Shown here one piece after another: positions 38,045 through 50,345 of a stretch of DNA of 64,000 bases. The position numbers were made by a program, and so were the translations under genes. The notes under the pieces are model-generated. The model did not search any database. It was given only the letters and a program-made list of their open reading frames with translations, and was not told the DNA's origin. This DNA comes from Artocarpus heterophyllus (Eukaryota > Streptophyta > Magnoliopsida > Rosales > Moraceae). The stretch's first letter is position 1; each line of letters opens with the position of its first letter. Location of the stretch: positions 13,950,034 through 14,014,033 of the forward strand of contig CM046348.1 of assembly GCA_025403435.1 (NCBI GenBank), in the 5' to 3' direction.

Positions 38045-38574
38045 TCAGCGGTGGATCAACACCATGTGCAGTTGTGCACGGTAGTCAATGCCGAGCTCAC
38101 CCTCAACACTCATTGTTAAAAGTGCCACCAACCCCAATGCTAAACTTGACCTAGTATTCATCAAATAATTCTGTAATAACCATGTTACTTCCAAAACATC
38201 CTCATTGTAGTGCACGAAATTTTGCTTCTCCCACTCTATCCATTCCGAAGGTGGCTGATCATCCTGACCAGTACTCACCTCCAACATCTACACGTCCCCA
38301 ATTCGCATTCGAAGAACAATCATATTCCCGTCCACAAGCCTTCCTCCATAATGATGATCTCGTCCATTTGTTCCTCCACTTGAACACGCTTTAGCACGTC
38401 CGAGAGGTCATCTCCGGCATGGAAAGACGGGTAACGGCGGCAATTGGAAAACGTTTGGAAACATTTAAGGTGTTTAACAAAGTTAGTTAGAACCAACTTT
38501 TTTGTTATGAACAGTGTAAAGCTTTCACATACTATAATAAAAGAAAAAAAATTGCTACAGTCTAAAGCTCTCAT
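38045..38574 (-). pseudogene. Fragment of an unidentified plant protein
   Basis: Two minus-strand frames adjoin: one with DDLSDVLKRVQVEEQMDEI (about 38320-38420), the other with PPSEWIEWEKQNFVHYNEDV then a hydrophobic segment LALGLVALLTM (38045-38287). They read like neighbouring parts of one protein with a membrane segment, but a stop after GLWTGI and a frame change separate them. The start of the upper frame is MITE sequence. I do not recognise the family with certainty. Truncated gene fragment is the best description. Confidence 0.4.
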
Positions 38575-38625
38575 ATGTTACAGTGTTTTGAACTAAAAAG
38601 TTATTCTAACCAACTTTGTCAAACT
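38471..38625. mobile_element. MITE copy 1 (GTTTRRCAAAGTTGGTT family)
   Basis: Terminal inverted repeats are TGTTTAACAAAGTTAGTTAGAACC and, on the right, CTAACCAACTTTGTCAAAC. The interior has ACAGTGTAAAGCTTTCACATA and ACAGTCTAAAGCTCTCATATG units. Related copies are at 39574 and 50615. Confidence 0.6.
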
Positions 38626-38639
38626 CTAGTTGGTTTGGT

Positions 38640-39140
38640 TGCCATGAAAGCAAAGGACTAGTTAAGCATGAAACGGGGGCTAATGATAATTAATTAAGCA
38701 AATTACTTTTATTATCTAGCTTTGGAATCAAATGTAGTACTCCCAAGTGGCTTTTATATATATGTATGCATTTGGATGTGGCAACATAATTGCGTGAAGG
38801 GATATACAATACAATATATATATATATATACACCACCTTTTAGATTAAGATTTCATAATTAAGCCGTGTTGGAGAACGTACGACACGTGGTACTATAACA
38901 CGTACAACGGTTTTCCTTTAGCGCAAGGGGTTACGTGGACATAACGTGTGGTTAACTGATAATGAAAGTTGATCCGGATTGATCGAAGAATTGTGTGTGT
39001 ATTAATCGCTTGACATGTTTCAACCTGGTTCCATGCATGAATATATTCCACATAAAAAGTGTAATATGATAATTATAGAGAAGGAGAAACCAGGTATTGT
39101 GATTGCCAGCATAGTTTAGTTTGTGATTTCATACTCAACT
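38640..39140. other. AT-rich intergenic DNA, nothing recognised
   Basis: Contains a short TA run near 38815-38830 and an ACACGTGG word near 38883. No gene seen. Confidence 0.5.
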
Positions 39141-39149
39141 TTACCATAA

Positions 39150-39312
39150 GAGGACCCGTTTGTTTTTGTTCTCATAATTTTTAAAAATATTTTCATATAT
39201 TTTTTTAGGTAAAAATTTTAAAAACACTCTCAGCATAATTCTCAAAATATTCTCATTTTTCAAAACAAAAATATTTTCACATATTTTGAAAACAATACCA
39301 AATGGCCCCTGT
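39150..39312. mobile_element. MITE-like inverted-repeat element
   Basis: The left GGACCCGTTTGTTTTTGTTCTC and the reverse complement of the right end (AGGGGCCATTTGGTATTGTTTTC) form imperfect terminal repeats. The interior repeats TATTTTCA(C/T)ATATTTT on both sides. No target duplication was resolved. Confidence 0.5.
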
Positions 39313-39573
39313 AGAGTTTGAATCTCCATTTATATGAAAAAAAAAATGGAGATGTATTTGGGAAAAATTCTTAAAATACTCTTAGGTTTTAGTTTAATCT
39401 TACGTTTGTCACTATATTTTTAATATTATAAAAAATATTCCTCATATGTTTAAATTATCCTAAAATTATTCCCTTCACTTCGTTAGAAGAAATAAAAAGA
39501 TAACCCATTCACTGATCCAATTCTTGAAAATACATAAATGGAATTAATTATTGGTATTTAACTATCTTACCCG

Positions 39574-39747
39574 CTGTTTGGCAACGATTTTCACTACACG
39601 GTTCTTACCACAAACTTAGTTATGAACAGTGCAAAGCTCTCATATGCTACAGTAACAACAACAACAAAAATTGTTACAGTGTAAAACTCTCACATGTTAC
39701 AATAAAAGCAGTTCTAATCAACGATTCTCACCACCCTTCCAAACACA
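39574..39747. mobile_element. MITE copy 2 (same family as 38471)
   Basis: It has TGTTTGGCAACGATTTTCAC on the left and CAACGATTCTCACCACCCTTCCAAACAC on the right, with interior units AGTGCAAAGCTCTCATATGC and CAGTGTAAAACTCTCACATG. Confidence 0.5.
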
Positions 39748-39749
39748 CT

Positions 39750-41690
39750 ATTAAATATCAACAACTAAGAAATTAAAATTAAAAAAAAACTGGCCAAAAA
39801 ATAATAAAACAAAATCTAATTATTTTAAAAAAACTAAAACTTAACTCGTTATATTGGTCAAGCCCCAGACCTATCTTGCACCCTTGTTGTCCATACCAAC
39901 TAGTCGGATTTGGACTGGTCCTGCCCCATGCTGGACATTGTGTTGCAATCATTCAAATATGTTGTTTATTTTTCACACCAAATCTCGCACCGACGTGATC
40001 CATTATATCCAAAGATAAAAATATCAATATCGGTGGAAATATCGATACTTCAATTTTATAAAATTTTTTTAAAAAATATCAATATCAGTGAAAATTTTAA
40101 CAAACATTATGAAAGCTATGGAAGTTTTATATTAAATATATTGCTAATACTTTATGATACAATAAACATTAAAAAGAAAACAGTATTTCAATATAATAAA
40201 ACAAAAACAATAGGAAATCTCACATTTTAAAAACTAATTGTAGTAAATATCAAAATTTTAAAATTATTTATAGTCAATGTCAAATTTATAATATAAATAA
40301 TTTATTTATCTTTTTTGTTTATAATGTAAATAATTCTTGCTTACGCAACATTATGACACAAATAGTGTATTTACCTCCTTTTTTACAGTGTAGATATTTG
40401 TTATTTATATAGTAAAAAAGTTGTTTTCATTGTAAATCTAACATTTATTACAAATATTTTCAAAACCAATTTTTACTTCAAAAAGTTTCAAAAATCTAAC
40501 ATTTCCTCCACCCTTTGTATTGGTGAGGTTTCCTTTCCACTTTCCAATGCCCTAGTGTGGGAATTATATTTGTGTGCTATGCTTTCATGATGAAAACGCT
40601 ATGTCCCTTACGTGCCACTTAAGGAATGAGTGATAGTATACGAGTACACGGTCCGCATGTTATTCTTCCGTGATGAAAACGCTATGATTATTACGTGTCA
40701 TCACAGGAATGAGTGATGGAACTTGTCACACAACGTTGCAATCAACCGATGCATCATTCATCCAAAGAAAAAAATGCGGGAACACCATTGATTTTCAGTA
40801 AAAAAATATCAAAGCAATTTAAAAATCGTCAAGCACATATTAGAGAAAAAATCTATAGTAAATAATTCACATGTTGCGCTAAACTAATGTGAATTTTTTT
40901 TTCAAGGTTTTCATTAAGAACTCCACACATATGAAATTACTTTATCAATATTTCCATTTGGTATGAAGAACTGCAATATATGTACCGAGTTTTTCATGTA
41001 AAACATATTCATTTACCTATCTTTTTAATGTTTATTCTATCCTCAAGTATCATAATCATGTTTTAATGTGAATTTCTCATAAATTTCTGTAAAACTATAT
41101 TTCTTAAACAAAAGGTACTAATTTGAAAATGGATTTCTTAAACAAGGTGAGCATTAATATGGTAGTCTAAACTGTCCAACACGAACTAGAAAAGGAACCC
41201 ATTTCAGATTGCAGAAACCAAAAGGTGGTTAACACCTATTGGAGAGTTGATCCATGCCATGGCCATACTTTTTACCTTTCCATTTGAGTAATTAAATGGA
41301 TTTTGTGGCACCATATTTTGGAGGCAGCAGAGATCAGTGTGAAATAGCATAGCATAAATCAGTTCTTAAGGTGCCTGATGCAGGAATGATGGATCTGCAA
41401 AATGTTAGCGAAAGGCGTCAGTCCCGTGCCCAAAAACATCGAATTTCTTTCTTCTACTGCCACATGATGCAGGGGCCTATCAGATCTGGAGAGGCCTTTT
41501 CTCTACGCCATTGCTCAGCAGCACAACATGGAACCTACTTTGTGGATTTGTTCGGCAACCAGTAACAATTTTCACTGGAGTAACAAGTCACTTGCTAGAT
41601 GTTATAATTGTCAAAGTTGGAACTTAAAAGATTGAGCCCCCCCCCCCGGGGCGGGAATCAACTGAAAGCTGACCTTCAGAAATCCATCTC
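39750..41690. other. AT-rich intergenic DNA and probable 3' UTR of the 65K gene
   Basis: No gene was found between the MITE and the 65K stop codon. GATGAAAACGCTATG recurs with flanking ACGTGYCA words at about 40590 and 40674, an imperfect direct repeat. A run of eleven C followed by GGGGCGGG lies at 41636-41655, in the likely 3' UTR. Confidence 0.5.
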
Positions 41691-41699
41691 ATGGAAGAT

Positions 41700-44600
41700 C
41701 TATTTTTCTTTAGCAACTGCAGGATTGCGGCCAAACTGAATGACCATCGGCTTGCCTTGGAACTCATAGCCATTGACTAGATTCTGCATCCAATGGTTTC
41801 TCGTATGAGAAGTTAATAATTTGGACCGAGTGTGATAAGTGTTCCTACTTTTGTGTGAAGGCCAGGAAAACCAAGTAGAGAGATATTTTTGAAATATGGC
41901 TAATCATTAGAGCTTCTAGTAATCTGAAGGCATTCATGGACTATAAAATTAAGTTGACTGAGATACATACCAAAGCATTATGAGCTAGATCAACTGATGG
42001 GAATGTCACAAAAGCTTGACCCCTCATTCTTCCTTCCTGACATTGGCAACATAATTGCAAAATAGATGATCAAAGGTGCACACGATTTTAGATTTGGACA
42101 TAAATGCAACTCTGGAATTAGAACAACAGACCATGATAAGAGATCACACCTGCATTAGCTTCACACTTAGACTAGATTTGGCTGCATCAGCACTTCCAAA
42201 CAATGACCCTACAACACAATATAAGCACGCTGTAATGTCGCAGAATTGTTTATGGTACCCAAAAATTGCACCAAATTCCACTTTAGTCCCAAGCTTTTAA
42301 AAAGTCACAGAACCCCGCTCTATCATTGCGTCAATTTCAGCACTTCTATCAGTTCAATGCTAACAACAGGACCAAAAAAAAAAAAAGCACATGAGGTGTG
42401 TTTGTGAAGGGTAGTAGGATTATTGAAGTTGGGCGTATGTTCTTGACCGTCCTTCGGAAGAGAAAATCAGAATAACCCTGGCCCCCTTTTTACGCACAGC
42501 TTTTCTTCCTGTTATTATCTACTATCTAGTCTCTAAGTCCCTCACACAACACTTTCCAAGAAGCAGCAAATGAAACTCATAGTGAAATCAGATACTGAGC
42601 TTTGTCATAAGATCCCAGCACTTCATTCAAAACGATGCAAACCAAGCCCAAAAGAACTTTACCTAAAGATTGATAAAAATGCAAAATTAACTATTAGAAG
42701 CAAAACCCAGAAACGATATGCGTGTGTGTGTGTGTGTTTAGTAGAGTGAGTTGAATACAACAAAGGAACAGATAACGCAATGAGTAGCAATGCGACAAAT
42801 CTCCAACTTTTTCAGCTTGATTATTATCAGGGACATTGCTGTCTTGGTTTTGACCCCTTCTTGACTAAATCAAGAGAAACACAATGTTGCTAATACATGG
42901 CTTGGGTAGTGAGGCAAAAAATCTATTGACCGCAAGCTCTCTTGTAAACCGCCAGCAATTTGATGGTGAGAAACCATACTTTAGCAACCCTAATGTGCAA
43001 TAAGCAACAATAAGGAAGATGAAGATACAATGACATCTAGACTTCAGGGTTTCCCACACTTAGCTTAGATTTAGTTAATCCCACCATTTGAGTCAAGTAA
43101 AAGTTCGATTTAGTGGGGGGCACATGATTTATGCAGCCCACATTTTAATGCTAATGTAACATCAGGACTGACATTGACACAAACGATAGATTGTGATTAG
43201 TTCAGGGAAGTTTAAAAGCCAAGGCCCGAAGTCGGATTTAGTGTAAAGTTCAAGGGCCATTTTCAGGATTAACCGTAATTGTAATATGCAGCAAGAGATG
43301 GACTACAGTGCTAAGATTTTGCATGTGAGCATTTAACGTAAATTAACGCTTGCATTGTAACAAATAAACAAATACACTTTCTTTAAAGCACTATAGTTGC
43401 TAGAAAGGCGAACTAACTTGCAGTTTTAACTGGGAAGAGGTACAATGAAATTTGGTTATTTGTTCTGCTTCATTGAAAAACAAAAAAAAAAAAAAACATA
43501 TATAGATAGACCTTTAGAGTTGCAATTTAAGATTTAATCAAGTTTTGTTGTTACCACACAAGATATAATGTCATGAAATTATCTGTTCTGTCATGCTGCC
43601 ATAGGATTAATTACAGAACACAATGCAAATGAACGTTAAATTAGATATATACAAATTAGGGAATGAGCTCTCACCAAATATGTAGTATAAGTCATCGACA
43701 ACAACATCCTTTGCCAAGTTCTTTACATACAACACAGAGGCAGGGTTCCCGGCTTTATAATTCTGCAAAATAAAAAAGTGAAGATCCCTATTATTTCTCA
43801 AGATCTTCGACTCTTTATGTTAAACAGTCATACCATGAGGAAAAGAAGAAAATAGGAAATGCAAAAACTGCACCCTCATCACGCTCAATAGAATATATTA
43901 ATAAAGCATCAAATAAAAGCGACAGGATATCAATAAGAGCAAAATCCTATTTTTTTTTTCCTTTCTCTAAAGAACATGAGAAAACTACAAATAAAAAAAT
44001 ATTTCCTCAGTAAGATTTTTGTCTTTTTTTATTTTTTTTTAACAATAAACATTGAAATTTTTACTGTACCTTAAACACTGGAAGTGATAATAATTCCTCT
44101 GGACCCAATTTCCCATTCTGTATTTCCTCAGGAGTTGCATAAGGTTTAATATCTAAACTCTCTGTTTTTGGATCCTCTGCTTCTCTAGGAACACTATCGT
44201 CAGTGTAACCCTTCTGACCTGCCTTATTTGCAATTTTTATCTAAACAAAGACAAATAGGAAATAAAATTTTCAAGATAAATGGATAATCATATACCATTA
44301 AATAACAACAACAACAACAATAATAATAATCTACCTGTAACACAGGATTCCTCTTTTTTATGACTGGTATCTCTTTTGGAACCAGAGTGGCAGGCTTCAC
44401 TCCAACAGCCTCATGAGCCACATCTTTATCAACTGCAGGACCAACAATATCTTCCCGCTTGACACGCTTTGAACCTCTTGAAGGTCCACTGGTGTTGATT
44501 TTTTTATCAACTTCCTAGAAACACATATAATACAAACAACACATGAGTGAATTCCTAAATAAATAAACAATGGAAAGAAACCACATGGATTTCCAGTTAG

Positions 44601-46694
44601 ACTTTAATCTTTTGTAGTAAAACTTACTTCCACAGTTGCATGTCTAAAGATATTTAAAAAGCATGAAAAAGATTCCTTTAAGTGTTACGGCTAAAATGGT
44701 CCCCTTACAAACATTGACAAAATATCAAAAGCTTTTGTTTGTGAAAACTTTTGCACGAGAAGTTTTTTTTCCCAGTCATTTATGATAGCAAGAAGCAAAA
44801 AAAAAAAAAAAAAAAAGGCTTTGTAGGTTTCTTTATAGTCTTGGATGAGCAGTATGGAGTGGACTTCCACTTTTCTTTTTTCTTTTCCTTGTCTGCATAA
44901 ATATCCAATGAACGAACTCATTTACACAAGAAACAGTTACCTCATCTGAAGATTCCATTTCTGACTCCTCACTGGACAATTCTTGCACTGGTTGCTTTGC
45001 CGATTCAAGAGGGTGAGGTGGAGGGGGTGGCACAGGTGCTAAAGGTGGTAGAGGTGGAGTGGGCATAGCCATACGAAATGGCGCTGGGATATTCATTTTA
45101 TTCATCAAGTGCAAGACCTGCAATGGGGACACAGTGTAAGCAATATGAAGATCAAATCCAATGAGCTGACTACATTAAAAACAAATAACATCATGAACTC
45201 ATGGAGCTTTAACTTCTTCTAGTCGCTCCAGATGAGATTAAAGACAACCTGTGTGTAAAAGCGAGGAACGGCAATTAGAGCATTTACAATGTTGGTTAAG
45301 ATATTGCCATCTGGTGGAGGGTAAGCATACCTGTAAAGCTTCAATTAAGTTCAAAATTTAAATATATATAGAAGCTATCTAGCTGCATAAACACAAACAC
45401 TGATAAAACCATGGATAAAAACATTTTGCATATATCATATTTAAAACAACAAATAAATAGTTTGGACAGGCAATATGCTAGGTCTTTTTGTACAAAATAT
45501 GTTGTTCCATTATTGTGTTATAAAGTAAGTTACACAACCACGATCTTGCAAGTCAAAGACAAAATTTTCCAATTGTTGCTCCTTTTAAATTCTCAGCTTG
45601 AAATGCAGCAAGAGTTGACGAATATATTGATATAAACTTAATCAAGGTCTTATACAATAAAAGACAGAATGACAATCTCTTGCTTACTCCACCTCAGTAG
45701 TCCTTTGCAAGGAAATGATATCCAATATGTAAGTTAAACAACAGGATTTCCCAAGCTAACTTTAGGTTCAGAAAAGATAACAAAAATGCACGATTCAATT
45801 GCCAAGCCATAGTTCCAAAAAACCAAACAAGGGCTCACTCAGAAGGTTTAAACTAAAAGAATTTCAATGCCAATCTACTGCAAGACAAACCACACATCCA
45901 TAAACATATCAAGTGCGTAATTTGTGCAACAAAAGAAAGTAAAGAAAACGAAGTACTCGAGGTAACGAGGAAATGGATAGTCCACCCCAAGTCTAGGGGC
46001 AATGGGCTCAGCAGCAGGAAGGGATCCCGATCTTGAGATATTTTCAGCTCCAATATCCTTGGAGAAAGATGATGTGGATGTGGGTGATATTAAATCCTTG
46101 CTCGATTTAGCTTCATGGGTATCAACAGGAGTTCTACTATTATCGTCATTGAGTGTCTTAGAGGCCTTTTCAACCTTCAATACTTTGCCAAGGAATCTTA
46201 ACCTACCAAAGCAAAAACCCATTTGTTTCTTCAAAACACCATAAAATCTATCTTAAAAAAAAAGGAAATGGACATGGAATTATATACCCGTTTAACTGAC
46301 GTTGTGCCTGAACAGCCAATGCTTCATTTTGGAAATCAACGAAAGCACAGTTTTTCAATCTATATAGACACAAAATTAACATTGCAAAATCAGCAGAGAA
46401 TTGCAAAACAAATTTATTTTTGGAGGGGATAAAGAAACCAGAAAATTCACAATCTATTTACCGCCGAATGCCATTGCAAGGACGGACAGAGGAAGCGCCG
46501 TAGTGGGAGAAGAGGCGAGAAAGAGTGGATTCGGTAATGGCTTCGGGTAGGTGCCGAATTAAAAGGGTCACACCCGGCGGCGGCGCTGCCTCCGCGCCGT
46601 GAAGTTGAAGCCCTAACAGTTGCTGTGGAGGCTGTTGTGACTGAATCTGATGCTGATCCTGCTTCAGAGGGTTCGTCGGCTGTAGTCCCGCCAT
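41700..46694 (-). CDS. U11/U12 small nuclear ribonucleoprotein 65 kDa protein, 485 aa
   Basis: Eleven minus-strand exons join in frame: 46694-46462, 46359-46288, 46202-45957, 45330-45249, 45117-44941, 44514-44335, 44240-44070, 43762-43675, 42208-42150, 42036-41971 and 41783-41700. RRM1 spans about residues 42-115 (VTLLIRHLP, then NCAFVDF). The middle has the family's EYAYPPPDGNILTNIVNAL and YTQVLHLMNKMNIPAPFR blocks, a proline run (PPLPPLAPVPPPPP) and an acidic stretch (SSEESEMESSDE). RRM2 starts near residue 393 (ASVLYVKNLAKDV) and ends RGQAFVTF..GKPMVIQFGRNP. In the minor (U12-type) spliceosome this protein bridges the U11 and U12 snRNPs; the C-terminal RRM binds the U12 snRNA 3' hairpin in the human relative RNPC3. 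All introns seen are GT-AG. The start is the first ATG before the RRM. The gene appears intact. Confidence 0.96.
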
Positions 46695-47190
46695 TGATGT
46701 TACTCTGAAACAAACTATGCTCCCTCGTTGTTAGACTGGCTAATTGGTAAAACGACATAAAGAAATGTTTATTGTAAATTAACTTTTCAAAAATTTTAAT
46801 TAGTGAAATGATTAATTTAATAAACAAATTAAATATCTAATTAAGGTTTATTTAAAAAGGAAAACAAAAAACAAAAAACAAAAAAAAAGCAGGAAAAAAA
46901 AAAAAGCGAGCCTCCGTTTCAAAGTAAAATCCAGGTTCTACCCAAAGCTCTCTCTTTTCAAGAGCTCCTTTCTTCTTAGCCAAAAAAAAAAAAAAGAGCA
47001 TGGTTCCTCACCCATTGGCAACCACATGCCCTCCCAAAGATCAAGATTTAAAAAGCTTGAAGAAATTCACATCATCACTTGAATGAAAGATTGCTTTAAA
47101 GAGGAAATAAAATCTAATTTAGTGCTAAGTTTTGAAGGTTAGTAATGGACTTAAATCTGTTTTATAAGTTAAGTTTTAGAGGTTTGTTTA
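46695..47190 (-). promoter_or_regulatory. Upstream region of the 65K gene
   Basis: On the minus strand it contains GGTTGCCAATGGG (CCAAT box, about 47015) and poly-T stretches at 46981-46994 and 46880-46905 before the ATG at 46694. No TATA box is clear. The transcription start is unknown. Confidence 0.35.
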
Positions 47191-47194
47191 GAAT

Positions 47195-47840
47195 TGTATG
47201 GTTACAATTAGGCTAAAAATAAACTTTTGCATAAAAAAAAGTGATTTTAAAGATTTATAGTACTCATTCAGAAGTTGAAGATGACAAAAATTTGAACAAC
47301 TAGCATGTGTTGTTCTATCTGACATCAATTGTTCCACGAGTTTTCTCAGACGTTCGGTGATTTTATTTGGTTGTTTGGAGAGTTTTCCAAATTATTTAAG
47401 GTTGTTTGATATTAATATTTTCAATAATAATATTTGGAGTTGCTCACTTATACTTAGGCTTAAAAAAACAATATCATGATAAGGTTGAAAATGAATGAAA
47501 TTGGAACGACTGAAACAACCGGAATAACTGACATGTGTTGTTCTAATATACATTAGTTGTTTCATAGAGTTTTTTGATTGTTCAAGGTTTAGGGATATTG
47601 ATATTTTCAATAATAATATTTGGAATTGTATACTTATAGTTAGGCTAAAAATAAACTTTTGAACAAAAAAAAAATATTACGACAACATTAAAAATGATAA
47701 AATTGGAATGACCAGAATAACTGATATGTGTTGTTCTAATAAAATTAGTTGTTCTATGAGTTTTGTTGATTGTTGGTTGATTTCTCGATTGTTCAAGGTT
47801 ATTCGAATATTAATATTTTTAATAATGATCTTGATATTAT
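47195..47840. repeat. Three degenerate tandem units of about 180-220 bp
   Basis: Blocks such as GATATTAATATTTTCAATAATAATATTTGGA recur at about 47409, 47590 and 47806. Each follows CATGTGTTGTTCTA..AGTTGTT..TGATTGTTC; the TTAGGCTAAAAATAAACTTTTG block recurs between them. They lie just upstream of the transposase relic and may be its subterminal repeats. Confidence 0.7.
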
Positions 47841-47913
47841 ATTTTGTTTTATCAAATTATGTGTTTTTTAATTGTGTTATATACTAATTTGTATATATAA
47901 TTTCATCGTAGGT

Positions 47914-49411
47914 ATGGATCGTATCTATAATCTTGTGGACTACAAGGGGAAATGGAAAAATATAGATAACAATTCTTAGAAGTGGGTTGGAAGTTGGTTG
48001 TCAAAGGGCTTTGTGATTGATAGGAATATCAAATTTCTTGAATTGGTAGAGACAATCTACAAAAGAACTTATATCGATTGTAGTGAATATATAATTGAAA
48101 TAACACATAAGCATGTTGGTTACATATTTGGTGAGATTGTCGGGCCAACTTTTATTTCTAATGATATGGATATTGAAGATATAATGTTTTTGTATAAAAG
48201 TAAAGAGGGGATGACTATACATGTTATGCTCAAAGAGAATCAAGAAAAAGAGAAAGAAATACATTAAGTGAAGAAACCTGAGGGGATGATTTCACAAGAA
48301 ACGTGATGATGTACCTGAGGGTGGTTGGGAGAGCCCCCAACAATGTATTGACTTTGAAAAAGATATTACAAGATTCAACTCACTAGTAGGTGTTAACATC
48401 GGGAGACACGACGATCCGATATAATTGTGGGTAAACACTTTAAGAGTAAGGAAGAATTATATTATAAGTTGAGTCTTATTGCCATTAGTGGAAAGTTTAA
48501 AATGAAGGTACTTAAGTTAACCAAATTTTTGAAGTAGTGTGTGTTAACGAACATTGCTCGTAGAGAGTGCATGCTAGATAGATGTCTGGTTCAAGTTTCT
48601 TTGTCATTTGACTATATAACAGTGTTCATACTTGCTTGTTTATGAATCGATCGATCGATCATAGACAAGCGTCCAGTCATGTGATGAAGCTCGCATAAAA
48701 GGATACTTTAAGAACAATAAGGAGCCACCCAATCCGAAAGTTCTCGTGGGACTCATAAGTGAGGAGCTAAAGGTTTAGGTCAGTTGTTGGAAGCACGGAA
48801 AAGGAGGAAAATTTGCTCAAGAATTTATAAGAGGAACCCCGCAACATGGTTTCACCATGCTCACATCATATTGTCACATGCTTAAAAATGAAAATCCGAG
48901 CACAATTACGCATATAGAGATAGACTCAAAGAACAAGTTTATGTACTTTTTCATAGCTCTGGGAGTGGCAATGAAGGGATTTCAATACATGAGAAAAGTT
49001 ATTGGCATAGATGAAGCTTGGATCAAAACCAAATATAGGGGGGTGTTGATGGTTGCAACCACACAAGGTAGTGAGTATCACGCTTATCCAATTGCATGAG
49101 GTATGGGTGACAGTGAGAATAACATGTTGTGGGCTTGGTTTTTAGGTAAGTTGAAGGAAGTAATACCTGACAGTCAGAAGCTATGTTTCATTTCTAATAG
49201 GAATCTAAGTATCGGAAATGTTATGGCTAACGTTTATCCTATGGCGCATCACGGGGCATATTATTATCACATTATGCCTAAACATCAAGAGATGCTTCGG
49301 AAGTTCCACTTGGAAAGTGCAAGATGGCTATTGAAGCATACCATGTTGATGTATTTTAGAAATGCTTCAACAACCTTTGCCAAAAATATCCACATGTGGC
49401 TCAGTATCTAA
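47914..49411 (+). pseudogene. Mutator-like (MULE) transposase, decayed
   Basis: Reading frames with stops between them carry an N-terminal part (MDRIYNLVDYKGKWKN; LELVETIYKRTYID) and an intermediate part (FAQEFIRGTPQHGF, about 48810-48855). A core follows: IGIDEAWIKTKYRGVLMVATTQ (about 49005-49070) then HAYPIA and ENNMLWAWFLGKLKEVIPD. This matches the MULE transposase core, with the first catalytic Asp visible. Stops interrupt it at about 47978, 48267, 48777 and 49099, and the C-terminal zinc finger is missing. It cannot make an active enzyme. Confidence 0.85.
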
Positions 49412-49429
49412 AAGAAGATGTGAAATTTA

Positions 49430-50345
49430 AAAAGTAGTCTATGACGTCGTCTTCTTCAACCATAGTGACTGCCTGCAGAGAAACCTACTTAGACTTGCGC
49501 TGATGACTTCGAATCTCCTTCGACCACGGCAATGACCTGCAAAGTTGCTCTATGGCATGTATTTGAGGAGACCTAGGAGCTCCCTACTGACGTAGATCGA
49601 GAGGCTCTGATGTGGCGATGGTGGGGAGATCGGCATGCGCTGTAGACCGACGGTGATGGACAACAACATATCTGGAGATGCCGTGAAAGATTTGATGCTT
49701 CTTTTTTTTTTTGTTTAGCGTGAGCAGCATGCCAGTAAATATTTGTATTGACTGGCAAATGTGATATTTATCGGCTGTCAACATCATTAGTAAATACGTG
49801 TATTCACTGGTAAATACAACATTAACTGAAAGATATGGTATTTGCCCGCTATTAGCAATGTTGTCGGTGCCCATGATGACCAACAACATCCCTATTTACC
49901 GGTAAATATATTATTTATCAGGAAATAAGTCATTTAATGGCCGTTAAAAATGTCATTGGTGTCAGTGATGTCTAATGACATTGTTGGTAAATACATGTAT
50001 TTACTAGTAAATACTATATTTACACGTATTTATAGATAAATACAATTTTAACTAAAAAATGCGATATTTATCACCGTCAACGCCAGTGATGTGTGATGAT
50101 GTCACAAGTAAATACACCCAGTAAATACAGTATTTACCGACCGATAACTCCGTACACCAATGCCGGTGATAGAGGAGAGAGCGATCGAGAGGAGAAAAAA
50201 GTGAGCGTATGGCGCTGTGTGATGATGTCACAAGTAAATAAACCCAGTAAATACAGTATTTACCGACCGATAACTCCGTACACCAATGCCGGTGATAGAG
50301 GAGAGAGCGATGGAGAGGAGAAAAAAGTGAGCGTATTTTGAGGTT
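49430..50345. repeat. Palindromic GTAAATAC-rich repeat region
   Basis: Many copies of GTAAATAC/GTATTTAC occur, several as palindromes (GTAAATACAGTATTTAC; TTTACCGGTAAA). They end in a tandem duplication at 50091-50340. No coding sequence is present. This could be the 3' part of the MULE relic or a separate repeat. Confidence 0.7.
50091..50340. repeat. 126-bp tandem duplication
   Basis: Copies 50091-50216 and 50217-50340 are nearly identical. Each runs from GTGTGATGATGTCACAAGTA to AAAAAAGTGAGCGTAT. Only about two bases differ (TACACCC/TAAACCC, CGATCGAG/CGATGGAG). Confidence 0.92.
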
